From contig JALUDK010000351.1 of NCBI GenBank assembly GCA_027044005.1, positions 1 to 25,124 on the forward strand: 25,124 nt of DNA. The letters are read 5' to 3'. Source of the stretch: Acidilobaceae archaeon (GTDB lineage Archaea; Thermoproteota; Thermoprotei_A; Sulfolobales; Acidilobaceae). The notes under the pieces are model-generated. The model did no database searches and was not told the DNA's origin. It worked only from the letters and a program-made list of their open reading frames with translations. A program made the translations under genes and the position numbers. This document shows positions 7,578 through 15,145 of this stretch, piece by piece (position 1 is the first letter of the stretch; every line of letters starts with the position of its first letter).

Positions 7578-8206
7578 GGCCCTATACTATAATCTTCTCT
7601 ACGGAGACCCTGGATGGTAGGATTGCTGACCCTACAGGGTTCTCGCGGCTTAGCTGTGAAGAGGACTTCGTGCTCCAGCATATGCTTCGCGCTCAGGTTG
7701 ATGCCGTTATGGTTGGCAGTAGGACTGCGGTGGCCGACGATCCGAGGCTTACCGTTAGGATGGCTAGGGGTTGGAGTCCTTTGAGGGTTGTTGTGGACTC
7801 TAAGCTTAGGGTGCCTCCCTCGGCTAGGATCTTTAGCGTTCCAGGTAAGGGTGTGTTGGTGACTGTGGAGGGCCATAGTGGTGATAGGTTGTGGGAGTAT
7901 AGGAGGAGGGGTGTGATTATTGTGGAGAGTGGTAGGGGTAGGGTTGATCTTAGGGGTGCCATGGATCGTTTGGCTAGTATGGGCGTTAGGAGGCTTATGG
8001 TGGAGGGCGGTGGGGGCCTGAATTATATTCTCTTGTCGGAAAGGCTTGTGGACGAGGTTTGGGTGACTCTTGCCCCCTACGTGTTTGGGGCTGGCAGGTC
8101 CATGTTTGATGGAGATGAGAGTGTTAGGGCTAGGCTTGCCCTGTATTATAATAAAATATTGTGTGGGGGCTGGGTCCACCTTCGGTATAGGGTTGTTTAC
8201 TCCTAG
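7574..8206 (+). CDS. arfC: 2,5-diamino-6-ribosylamino-4(3H)-pyrimidinone 5'-phosphate reductase (archaeal RibD C-terminal type)
   Basis: The 210-residue enzyme is a stand-alone RibD C-terminal (dihydrofolate-reductase-like) domain. In archaeal riboflavin and deazaflavin synthesis this NAD(P)H-dependent enzyme reduces the ribosyl side chain of the pyrimidinone made after GTP cyclohydrolase III and ArfB. Diagnostic motifs are GSRTAVADDPRLTVR at 48-62 (substrate binding), the strand RVVVDS near 71-76 and VEGGGGLN at 143-150 (dinucleotide-phosphate loop). Size and ends match the archaeal family. Its start GTG overlaps the preceding stop (GTGA), and its stop is interlocked as CTAG with the convergent radical SAM gene. 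Codon usage is strongly G/T rich, unlike the thioredoxin and late aspS genes. Confidence 0.88.
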   Translation: MRPYTIIFSTETLDGRIADPTGFSRLSCEEDFVLQHMLRAQVDAVMVGSRTAVADDPRLTVRMARGWSPLRVVVDSKLRVPPSARIFSVPGKGVLVTVEGHSGDRLWEYRRRGVIIVESGRGRVDLRGAMDRLASMGVRRLMVEGGGGLNYILLSERLVDEVWVTLAPYVFGAGRSMFDGDESVRARLALYYNKILCGGWVHLRYRVVYS

Positions 8207-9987
8207 AATATTATTCCCTTGTATGCCTCCTTATAGATTGGATGGTTCTTCATGAGCTTTATGTATTTTGCCCTATTGTACTTCTCTCCTGGGTTGAATG
8301 CCTTAGTCTCCAGGTCCTTCATGTATAGCTCTAGTGGCTGCTTGAACTTCTCCTGCACGTAGTCCCTGTATATGCTCTCCATCACGTTGAAGGTACAGAA
8401 CGGTATCACCCTGCCGTCGGGTGATAGGTAGTGTATGTTGCACCTCCTCACCCTGGTCACGTCGTAGTTGTACAGGTCCATGAAGTGCATCATGCCTAGG
8501 AACATCATGTGGTAGTGCAGCTCTCCCAGGGCGTCGTAGTTCCTCTTTAGGAATACCTTGACCAGGAGCTTGTCGAAGCTTAGCCCTTTGGGCATCTTCT
8601 TCACGTCGACGAACTTCCTTAGGTCTACCATTGCTCTTAGCATGGCCAGCTTCTTGCTGCCGCCGCTCAGTATGTCTATCCTCCTCTCATCCAGCCACTC
8701 CATGAATGCCATGACGTCGAAGAACTCTGTTAGTGGTATGAACTTCTTGGGTAGGCCCTGCTCGTCCCTCTCGAAGAATATGTATGTCCCTGCGCCGCAC
8801 ATCGGATGGTTACTCATGCAGAACTGTGGCACCGTGACGACTGACTCTATGAACTTTGCGAACTTGGCTGCCGCTGGTATGGGGTACCATGCCTCCGGTG
8901 GTATCTGGTTATCAGTCTGCTCTGCTATCCTGTGTATTGCATCTGCTATGGTGATCCTCATCCTCTCCCTCTCGTGCTTCTTCATCTGCCCGCTTAGGCT
9001 TACTGGCTGGAAGTTGACTGCCCTGACTATGTCCACATGCTTCACTCCGAACCTGATTATGTCACCCAGCTCGTGGTCGTTAATCGTCTTGATTACCGTG
9101 GGTACCAGGACCACGCTGGTCATTCCGGCTTTCCTGAAGACCTCGAACGTGAAGGGTACCTCGTAGTGGTTCTTCCAGTTTACCTTGGGCGTGACTCCGT
9201 CGAAGCTCATATAGACGGTGTTCACTCCAGCCTGCCTTAGGCTCCTGGTGTACTCCACGGCATAGTCTGGGTCGTTGAAGTATAGCTCAGCGAATTTTAT
9301 CCCGTTAGTGTTGAGCTGGACGTGTCTTACACCCTCCTCCTTCAGCATCTTTATGACTTCTACCAGGTCCTCCCTGACTGTTGGCTCTCCTCCTGTTATC
9401 TGGACTACCATGGTGAAGCCCTGCTTCTTTAGCTGGCGTACCTGGAACCTTAGGTTTTCTAGGTCTGGCTCGTAGACGTAGCCTGCCTTCTCGGCGTAGA
9501 AGAAGCAGTAGAAGCATGCTATGTTACACCTGTTGGTTACCACTAGGTTCGCCAGGGCGGTATGGTTCTCGTGCATACTGCATAGCCCACAGTTGTAGGG
9601 GCAGGGGGCTGAGAGTGTTAGGTAGGCCTTCACTAGTCCAGGGCCCTTTCCGGTCTCCTCGAACTTCATCATGTGTCTGTATAGCTCCGCGTCTCCATAG
9701 TATAGCTCCTCTATCTCCCCGTGCTCCGGGCATACCTTCCTTATGTAGATCTTTCCGTCCCTCTCTAGGATCCTTGCTGGTAGTAGCCTCATGCAGTAGG
9801 GGCATAGGCTGCTGGTTACCCTGACATGGCGCTCTCCCTCCCTAAGCTTCGGCATCGGGCCTCCTATCGGAATTCTTTTGCCAGCGATTTCTACGTATAC
9901 CTCTCCATTCTCGCGTATGAGTTTTGCTGGTGATGGTAGCGTCTGCGTCTTCTCTATCCTTAGTGCCTTCTTCTCTACTACTGCCAC
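8203..9987 (-). CDS. tes: Radical SAM enzyme of the tetraether lipid synthase (Tes, MJ0619) type
   Basis: A 594-residue multi-cluster radical SAM protein. The N-terminal domain has C62, C65 and C86 (CPYC and VCPEHG), which could hold a rubredoxin-like or zinc site. C129, C133 and C136 (CPYNCGLC) suggest an auxiliary cluster. The radical SAM core has C154, C158 and C161 (NRCNIACFYCFFYA), GGEP at 199-202 and LNTNGI at 225-230. Further cysteines C390, C397, C516 and C531 lie in the C-terminal part. This layout and the phrases TNRC..CFYCFFYA and QITGGEPT match the MJ0619/Tes family, which joins two archaeol C20 chains into tetraethers. Related GDGT ring synthases (GrsA/B) are the main alternative. 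GTG 9987 has Shine-Dalgarno GAGGTG (10000-9995), and a TATA lies at 10043-10052. The gene is divergent from the thioredoxin. Confidence 0.75.
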   Translation of the reverse strand: MAVVEKKALRIEKTQTLPSPAKLIRENGEVYVEIAGKRIPIGGPMPKLREGERHVRVTSSLCPYCMRLLPARILERDGKIYIRKVCPEHGEIEELYYGDAELYRHMMKFEETGKGPGLVKAYLTLSAPCPYNCGLCSMHENHTALANLVVTNRCNIACFYCFFYAEKAGYVYEPDLENLRFQVRQLKKQGFTMVVQITGGEPTVREDLVEVIKMLKEEGVRHVQLNTNGIKFAELYFNDPDYAVEYTRSLRQAGVNTVYMSFDGVTPKVNWKNHYEVPFTFEVFRKAGMTSVVLVPTVIKTINDHELGDIIRFGVKHVDIVRAVNFQPVSLSGQMKKHERERMRITIADAIHRIAEQTDNQIPPEAWYPIPAAAKFAKFIESVVTVPQFCMSNHPMCGAGTYIFFERDEQGLPKKFIPLTEFFDVMAFMEWLDERRIDILSGGSKKLAMLRAMVDLRKFVDVKKMPKGLSFDKLLVKVFLKRNYDALGELHYHMMFLGMMHFMDLYNYDVTRVRRCNIHYLSPDGRVIPFCTFNVMESIYRDYVQEKFKQPLELYMKDLETKAFNPGEKYNRAKYIKLMKNHPIYKEAYKGIIF

Positions 9988-10042
9988 CGCGCTACACCTC
10001 TGTTAGGACTCTCCTCTGTTTCACAAAATAAAATATCGTCCA

Positions 10043-10052
10043 GGATATATAA
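10043..10052 (-). promoter_or_regulatory. TATA box and BRE of the radical SAM (Tes-like) gene
   Basis: On the minus strand AAACCC is followed by TTATATATCC (10052-10043). This predicts a start near 10020 and a leader of about 33 bases to GTG 9987, consistent with that gene having a Shine-Dalgarno sequence. Confidence 0.6.
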
Positions 10053-10073
10053 GGGTTTCCCTTTTTGAAAGGG
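10051..10073. promoter_or_regulatory. Three alternating half-sites AAGGG-TTT-CCCTTT-TTG-AAAGGG (candidate operator)
   Basis: AAGGG (10051-10055), CCCTTT (10059-10064) and AAAGGG (10068-10073) form two overlapping inverted repeats, each with a 3-base centre, sharing the middle arm. They abut and overlap the BRE/TATA of the Tes-like gene, where a repressor would block TBP/TFB and an activator would sit just upstream. I do not recognise it as a named operator. Confidence 0.45.
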
Positions 10074-10167
10074 CAAGAACCATATAATACACACTGATCT
10101 CAACACTAAAATATATACATTAAAATACTGCTTTAACAATGTAGACACCCTACCCGGCCACGGAGCC

Positions 10168-10173
10168 TTTAAA
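10168..10173 (+). promoter_or_regulatory. TATA box of the thioredoxin gene
   Basis: TTTAAA lies with its centre about 25 bases before GTG 10195, predicting a leaderless transcript. Between this box and the operator the intergenic region is AT-rich and C/A-biased, with several weaker TATA-like words (ATATATAC near 10120). Confidence 0.6.
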
Positions 10174-10194
10174 GCCCCCCAGTTCCTCAGCCTA

Positions 10195-10629
10195 GTGCTG
10201 GTGAAGAGTATAATGACGACAAGTGAGATAGCGGCAGAGCTGGCGAAAGCCCTAAGAGCAAGAGCATCGATGATAGAGAGGATGGCGAAGGACCCTGTAG
10301 TGGAGGTCAACACGGGTAACCTAGACGAGGTCCTATCTAGCCACGACCTGGTGTTCCTCTACTTCACTGCCGAGTGGTGTGGACCCTGTATAACCTTCCT
10401 ATCCACGATAAAGGAAGTAGCCGCGGCCCTGGAGGACCCCAGGATCCTGTGGGGCAAGGTGGACGTGGATAAGAGTTTCACCATAGCAGACAGGTATGGA
10501 GTAAACCATATACCATCCATGCTTGTACTATACAAGGGTAAGGTCATCGACTCCATAGTTGGCACCATGTCTAAGGAGAAGCTAGAGAAGAAAGTAAAGG
10601 GCTACATAGACACTTACCTCAAAAAGTAG
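10195..10629 (+). CDS. Thioredoxin-family protein with N-terminal helical extension
   Basis: From about residue 35 the protein is a complete thioredoxin fold, with active site AEWCGPC (C62 and C65), central strand GKVDVDK, cis-proline loop HIPS, and the last strand and helix ending LEKKVKGYIDTYLKK. The first 33 residues are an extra Ala/Arg-rich helix not present in standard 105-residue thioredoxins. The CGPC motif implies disulfide reduction in the cytoplasm; no signal peptide is seen. The start is GTG 10195, leaderless behind TTTAAA; GTG 10201 or ATG 10213 (MTTSEIAAEL) cannot be excluded, and no Shine-Dalgarno is visible. It is divergent from the Tes-like gene. It could serve as electron donor there, but only position suggests it. 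Confidence 0.9.
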   Translation: MLVKSIMTTSEIAAELAKALRARASMIERMAKDPVVEVNTGNLDEVLSSHDLVFLYFTAEWCGPCITFLSTIKEVAAALEDPRILWGKVDVDKSFTIADRYGVNHIPSMLVLYKGKVIDSIVGTMSKEKLEKKVKGYIDTYLKK

Positions 10630-10683
10630 CCTACAGACAGCCCTGACTAGCACTGGGCCCTGGACCGGTAGGGGGCAGGCCTA

Positions 10684-11901
10684 TTGTCACGGGTACTCCA
10701 TATACTCCTCGATACGGCTATGACTGGGAAGAGGAGTCTAGCACTAGACCTGGCTATAATAGCGCTCGCCCTAGGATCCTTCAAAGCCCTGTCCCACCAC
10801 GTTCATGGCGAGGAGCTTGAAGTCCTCACCCTAGGCCTAGCCGCCCTCCTCATACTAGTCTCCGGCCACATAGCATCGATACTACTGCTACCCGTAGCAA
10901 TCATAGAGATAATCCTTGGCATGGCCGCTGCTGGCTTCGGAGCTGAGCCTAGCGAGGGCTTAACACTACTCTCAAATATAGGTGCAAACCTGCTCCTCTT
11001 CATGGCTGGGGCCGAGATCGACGTTAGGCTCCTCAGGAGGAGGGCCCTCCACGCCTTCATGCTTGGCTTCCTAGGCTTCATGTCCCCCGGCCTACTTGCC
11101 CTAGGCCTATCGAAGGTCTACGGCCTCACTGGGGCCCCAGTCCTCATAATGCTAGCCGGGTTCTCCGCGACCAGCGTCGCCCTCACCTATAGCATCCTGA
11201 AGAATAGCGGCTTGACCTCTAGCAGGCATGGACAGTTGGCCCTCACCGCCGCTATGGTTGCCGATATTATAGGTATGATAGCTCTTAGCCTGGCAACGGC
11301 CTCGATAGACCCTACGATAGGCCTCTACGTGCTGATCCTTCTATCAGCCCTTCTCCTGGGCCCCCTGCTGCCTAGGGTTAGTGGGGCTCCTTTTGAGCTA
11401 GAGGTTAGGCTGATCACTATGACTATAATTATACTTGGGGTTCTGAGCGAGATACTGGGTATGCACTCTGTCCTAACTAGCTTCATACTTGGAGTTGTAG
11501 CCTCTGAGACTGTTAGAGGTAGCAAGGCTTTCCAGGAGAAGCTTGAGAGCCTTGCTACCGGATTCTTCACCCCCTTCTTCTTCATTGTATCCGGTATGAG
11601 CGTCGACCCTAGGATGCTCATAGACAATATCGCGGTCGTCCTAGGTCTAGGCCTGGTTGTGGCAGCGTTGAAGATGGCCCCAGCCTACCTCTACTTTACC
11701 AGGGTTTCGGGGGCCCGTAGCAGGGTAGCTGTTATACTCTCCTCGAGCCAGGTTCCTCTCCTTACGGTCACAATAATAGCTGGGAATGTTGGGCTTAACC
11801 TTGGCTTGATCGGGGAGGACCTGTACATAGTGTTGATGGGGACTGTGGTGGTGACTAGCCTGCTGGCCTCTGTGGTGTCATCCAGGTTCGCTAGGAGGTA
11901 G
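10684..11901 (+). CDS. Kef-type cation/H+ antiporter, CPA2 family (no RCK domain)
   Basis: A 405-residue protein with about 12 to 13 membrane segments in the two inverted repeats of CPA antiporters. MVADIIGMIAL carries the single ion-binding Asp in the mid-membrane unwound helix, as in Kef/CPA2 proteins with one acidic residue. IGANLLLFMAGAEID, LTSFILGVVASETV and FFTPFFFIVSGMSVD are family blocks. There is no C-terminal TrkA-N/RCK domain, so nucleotide or glutathione gating of the KefC kind is not expected. It likely exchanges Na+ or K+ for protons. TTG 10684 follows a G-rich stretch (GGTAGGGGGC); ATG 10720 is the alternative. The 3' end overlaps the convergent nicotinate phosphoribosyltransferase gene by 24 bases. 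Confidence 0.9.
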   Translation: MSRVLHILLDTAMTGKRSLALDLAIIALALGSFKALSHHVHGEELEVLTLGLAALLILVSGHIASILLLPVAIIEIILGMAAAGFGAEPSEGLTLLSNIGANLLLFMAGAEIDVRLLRRRALHAFMLGFLGFMSPGLLALGLSKVYGLTGAPVLIMLAGFSATSVALTYSILKNSGLTSSRHGQLALTAAMVADIIGMIALSLATASIDPTIGLYVLILLSALLLGPLLPRVSGAPFELEVRLITMTIIILGVLSEILGMHSVLTSFILGVVASETVRGSKAFQEKLESLATGFFTPFFFIVSGMSVDPRMLIDNIAVVLGLGLVVAALKMAPAYLYFTRVSGARSRVAVILSSSQVPLLTVTIIAGNVGLNLGLIGEDLYIVLMGTVVVTSLLASVVSSRFARR

Positions 11902-13059
11902 TGCCTTGAGCTGGCTGATGACGTAGCTTCTGATCTCATCTATGCTTGGTAGCCTGCTGGCTAGCTTCCCTGACTCCATGTATACCCTTGTTATCGGTTT
12001 GCAACCGCTTGGCGGGTTTGATAGGAGTGCTGCGATCCTGGTTCCATCGCATTCGTATAGCCCCCGGGCTCCGGGTAGCTTGCCCCTCTTTGATAGTGGT
12101 ATCCACTCTCCGTCTCTGTTTACCTCTACTATGTCCATGCTTATGTCTATGTTTGGCGGCCACGCTATGCTAGTACCGACCCCGAACCCGTCTACCACGT
12201 CTTTTAGCTGGTGTATCTGCTCCTCGTCGATCCCCCCGCTCACGTATATTTTAACGTGTTTGTAGCCGTGTATGTCGAGTGCCCATCTGACCTCCTCCAC
12301 TATATCCCTCATTCTCCCCCTCCTGCTCCCCGGGGTATCTAGCCTGACCCCGTGAAGGGTCTCGCCTAGCTCCTTTGCGGCCATAAGTGCCTCCTCTCTC
12401 TCGTCGAGGAACGTGTCCACTAAGGCTATGACTGGGGCTTCCCCTGCGTAAAGCTCCGCGTATAGCCTCCAGGCCTTTCTCTGGTCTCCCACCGCTATTA
12501 TCAGCGCGTGTGGCATCGTGCCCCTGGGCTTGAGCCCTAGGTACTCTTCTGATAGTGCGCCTGAGACTCCGTCTACTCCCCCTATATAGGCAGCCCTATC
12601 AGCAGCTGGCTGTAGCGCTGGGTGCGCGGCTCTGAGCCCGAAGAAGAGTACTGTTTTCTCTCCTGCGGCTAGCCTTATTCTGGCTGCTTTGGTTGCCACG
12701 CTGGTTGAGTACCTTAGTATGCCTAGGATCGCGGTCTCGTATGTTATGAAGTCGTATAGCTTTCCCTCTATTACCATTAGGGGGTCCTTCCTCCTGAATA
12801 GGGTCCCCTCAGGTATTGAGTAGACCTTCACGTCTATGCCTTCTAGCAGGCTTAGCGCCTCTTCTAGGCCAGCGTAGACGCCCCACTGGTACCCTTTAGG
12901 CATGCTGTACGCGTGTATCTCTGCCCTGACTAGTAGGTCCTTGAGCCCGGCTTTCTCCAGGATCTTCCTGGTCCTTAAGAAGTATATGTCGGTGGCTCTC
13001 CCGGATAGTATTTCGTTGGCCGTGGCCATGTATAGCTTGGGCTTGTCCAAGCCGCTCAC
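11878..13059 (-). CDS. pncB: Nicotinate phosphoribosyltransferase (archaeal type)
   Basis: This 393-residue enzyme makes nicotinate mononucleotide from nicotinate and PRPP in the Preiss-Handler NAD salvage route. It has the N-terminal FLRTRKIL strand, the tail-proximal FGLRAAHPALQPAADRAA block with the substrate-contacting Arg-His, and TMPHALIIAVGD. It continues with VDTFLDEREEALMAAKEL, VRLDTPGSRRG (PRPP site) and the barrel end VSGGIDEEQI and FGVGTSI. The length fits the short archaeal family (Ta1145-like). GTG 13059 is leaderless behind minus-strand TTATATAGG (13083-13091). It is divergent from the THUMP gene and overlaps the antiporter 3' end. Confidence 0.93.
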   Translation of the reverse strand: MSGLDKPKLYMATANEILSGRATDIYFLRTRKILEKAGLKDLLVRAEIHAYSMPKGYQWGVYAGLEEALSLLEGIDVKVYSIPEGTLFRRKDPLMVIEGKLYDFITYETAILGILRYSTSVATKAARIRLAAGEKTVLFFGLRAAHPALQPAADRAAYIGGVDGVSGALSEEYLGLKPRGTMPHALIIAVGDQRKAWRLYAELYAGEAPVIALVDTFLDEREEALMAAKELGETLHGVRLDTPGSRRGRMRDIVEEVRWALDIHGYKHVKIYVSGGIDEEQIHQLKDVVDGFGVGTSIAWPPNIDISMDIVEVNRDGEWIPLSKRGKLPGARGLYECDGTRIAALLSNPPSGCKPITRVYMESGKLASRLPSIDEIRSYVISQLKALPPSEPG

Positions 13060-13159
13060 CGTCTCCGGCCTGTGGCTGGTAGCCTATATAACGTTCCGGT
13101 ACCCGGCGAGATTATATTACCCTAAGGCTAGCCAACTGACTCGACTGGGAGGATGCTGG
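13060..13159. promoter_or_regulatory. Divergent promoter region for pncB and the THUMP gene
   Basis: The 100-base spacer holds two separate TATA boxes back to back: TATATAAC near 13085-13092, read on the minus strand for pncB, and ATTATATTA at 13111-13119 for the plus strand. The second is followed by GGGAGGA (13147-13153), a Shine-Dalgarno for TTG 13160. Confidence 0.55.
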
Positions 13160-13681
13160 TTGGCCAGATGGTTTAACTTGATCGTGACCCACCTTCCGGG
13201 TGCTCCTGCTAAGCGGGAGGCTATAATGGAGCTCCGTAGGCTACTTAGCGATGAGGTGGATATTGTAGCTACCGCTCCCAACATAATCTTTGCTAGGGTT
13301 AGGGACCCCGATGAGGCCGTGTCTAGGATCCGGGGTGGCCTCAGCGAGGATAGTGTGATCCTAAGGGTTATACCGGTTTACCGGGTTGTGGATCCTAATA
13401 TCGAGGCGGTCAAAAAGGCTGTTGACGACCTTCTACTCCAGGCGGGCCCCGGTAGCTTTGCTGTGAAGGTAGACGGGTACCTTAGGGATGTAGACGGGTC
13501 TCTTATGCATAGGAGGGATGCCGCGATTAAGATAGCGGAGGGCGTTGAAAGGCCTGTTAACCTTAGTAGCCCCGATGTTATAGTGTATGTAAAGGTTGTA
13601 AAGATCCGTGGCAGGTACTCCGCCGCCGTGTTCGTCGGGCCTCCCTCCATGATCTTGTCCACTGCCAAGCTAAGGGGATGA
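13160..13681 (+). CDS. THUMP-domain RNA-binding protein (TAN1-like)
   Basis: About 173 residues. FNLIVTHLPG at the start resembles the first strand of THUMP proteins of the TAN1 type. A long helix and strands follow (DIVATAPNIIFARV), and the protein ends in the THUMP core: VDGYLRDVDGS, AAIKIAEGVERPVNLSSPDVIVYVKVV, GRYSAAVFVG. TAN1 works with an acetyltransferase in making N4-acetylcytidine in tRNA; archaeal homologues are presumed to bind tRNA. No catalytic domain is present. TTG 13160 is chosen from Shine-Dalgarno GGGAGG 7-8 bases upstream and the domain border. The frame is open further left to 12902, but there it is antisense to pncB. The phosphohexomutase starts 3 bases after the stop. 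Confidence 0.75.
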   Translation: MARWFNLIVTHLPGAPAKREAIMELRRLLSDEVDIVATAPNIIFARVRDPDEAVSRIRGGLSEDSVILRVIPVYRVVDPNIEAVKKAVDDLLLQAGPGSFAVKVDGYLRDVDGSLMHRRDAAIKIAEGVERPVNLSSPDVIVYVKVVKIRGRYSAAVFVGPPSMILSTAKLRG

Positions 13682-13684
13682 GGG

Positions 13685-15145
13685 GTGCCTCGCCTCTTCG
13701 GCACGGCCGGGATCAGGGGCAGATACCTGGATACTGTTACTCCAGAGCTCGCGTATAGGGTCGGCCTGGCTGTTGCATCCTATGTCGGCGGCCAGGGTTC
13801 AGCCGTCATAGGCCACGATGTCAGGACTACAAGCCCCTTGCTAGCTCAGATGGCCGCCGCCGGGCTTATGGCTGGAGGCGTGGATGCCCTTTACGTCGGC
13901 CTGGCCCCTACGCCTGTGGTAGCTTATAGCGTGCCGCGGAGCAGGAGTAAGGCTGGCATAGTAATCACGGCAAGCCACAACCCACCCCCTGATAATGGCA
14001 TTAAGGTTTTCAGCGGTGACGGGATGGAGTACACCGTCTCAATGGAGGAGAACCTGGAGTCCCTGATCCTCAATGGGGATAGCGTGAAGCTCCATGCAGA
14101 ATGGGATGAAGTCGGCTCTCTTATACAGGCTGAAGAGTACCTAGACGACTACATAAGGCACCTCACCACAGTCATGGAGCCGAGGCGCCGTGGGGATTGG
14201 ATGAAGATAGCTGTAGACTGCGCCAACGGGGCTGCCAGCAACGTCACCCCCAAGGTCCTCAAGCACATGGGCGTGGGGAGGATTGTCAGCTTCAACTGCC
14301 ACTCCGACGGTATGTTCCCCGGGAGGCCTCCCGAGCCTAGGCCGGATGTGCTGAAGAGCTTCATAAGCAGCATGGAGAACCTGAACCTCCACGCACTCCT
14401 GGCTCACGATGGCGACGCCGATAGGCTGGCGCTAGCGATACCCCGGTTCGGCTTTGTGAAGCAGGACCTCCTGATAGCACTGTTTGCAATGCACAAGCTG
14501 AGGGATAAGAAGGGTGTTATCATAGTATCGGTAGATGTAGGTATAGAGGTTGAGGAAGTCGTTGAAGCCATGGGCGGTAAGCTGGTCAGGGCTAAGCTGG
14601 GAAAGCTGCACGAGAAGCTTAAGGAGGTTCCCGCTGCCCTGCTTGCCGCGGAGCCGTGGAAGCTAATAGACCCCTCGTGGGGGCCCTGGGTCGATGGTAT
14701 ATACCAGGCTGCTCTTATAACTAAGATAGCTATAGAGGAGAGAGCAACTCCTCTGGACCTCCTGATGAGGCTCCCCTTCTACCCTTCTGCCAGGGTCTCT
14801 ATCAAGCTGGCTAGGAGGGAGGATAGGATTAGCCTCTACGAGGCTGTCTCAACCAGGCTACTGTCTGAGGTGGCCAGGGAGGGCGCTACTGTGGATACCC
14901 TGGACGGCGTTAAGATTACCTTCGAGGATAGGACCTGGATCCTGGTTAGGCCTAGCGGGACTGAGCCTAAGATAAGGTTCTACACCCAGGCCACGAGGAG
15001 GGATAGGCTTGAAGAGATCGTTTCCACGATGAAGGGACTTATACTGGATGAGGCCAGGAAGCTAGGGGTCCAAGTACTCGGCGTGGAGGAGCAGGTTGAT
15101 GTGGGGTTTAGTCTTCAGAGGATCTCTGCGCCCCATACTTCTTAA
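13685..15145 (+). CDS. Alpha-D-phosphohexomutase (phosphoglucosamine/phosphomanno-/phosphoglucomutase)
   Basis: The 486-residue enzyme has all four domains. TAGIRGRYL is at the N-terminus, the phosphoserine loop TASHNPPPDNGIKVF has catalytic Ser97, the metal loop DGDADR is at 242-247, and the phosphate-binding loop RPSGTEPKIRFY is at 422-433. The sugar-specificity loop, GEMSGH in phosphomannomutases and GEQSGH in bacterial GlmM, reads AAEPWKL here (E323), so substrate cannot be assigned by motif; archaeal GlmM-like use is plausible. The tail after 450 is about 35 residues longer than the core needs. GTG 13685 lies 3 bases after the THUMP stop, behind AGGGGATGAGGG, so the two are probably one operon. 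The 3' end overlaps the convergent gene by 38 bases. Confidence 0.9.
   Translation: MPRLFGTAGIRGRYLDTVTPELAYRVGLAVASYVGGQGSAVIGHDVRTTSPLLAQMAAAGLMAGGVDALYVGLAPTPVVAYSVPRSRSKAGIVITASHNPPPDNGIKVFSGDGMEYTVSMEENLESLILNGDSVKLHAEWDEVGSLIQAEEYLDDYIRHLTTVMEPRRRGDWMKIAVDCANGAASNVTPKVLKHMGVGRIVSFNCHSDGMFPGRPPEPRPDVLKSFISSMENLNLHALLAHDGDADRLALAIPRFGFVKQDLLIALFAMHKLRDKKGVIIVSVDVGIEVEEVVEAMGGKLVRAKLGKLHEKLKEVPAALLAAEPWKLIDPSWGPWVDGIYQAALITKIAIEERATPLDLLMRLPFYPSARVSIKLARREDRISLYEAVSTRLLSEVAREGATVDTLDGVKITFEDRTWILVRPSGTEPKIRFYTQATRRDRLEEIVSTMKGLILDEARKLGVQVLGVEEQVDVGFSLQRISAPHTS

Noticed and set aside
7439..8179. A 246-codon open frame on the minus strand opposite arfC
   Set aside because: It is His/Pro/Thr-rich with low complexity and lies opposite a clear RibD-type enzyme whose strand is G/T rich.
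11911..11935. CTGATGA followed by TTCTGAT at the antiporter/pncB junction as a C/D-box RNA
   Set aside because: The C box lacks the purine at position 1, C-to-D spacing is too short for a guide pair, and the bases are explained by two overlapping coding ends.
12902..13159. Upstream extension of the THUMP protein frame into pncB
   Set aside because: It is antisense to conserved pncB sequence; the Shine-Dalgarno at 13147 and the domain border point to TTG 13160.
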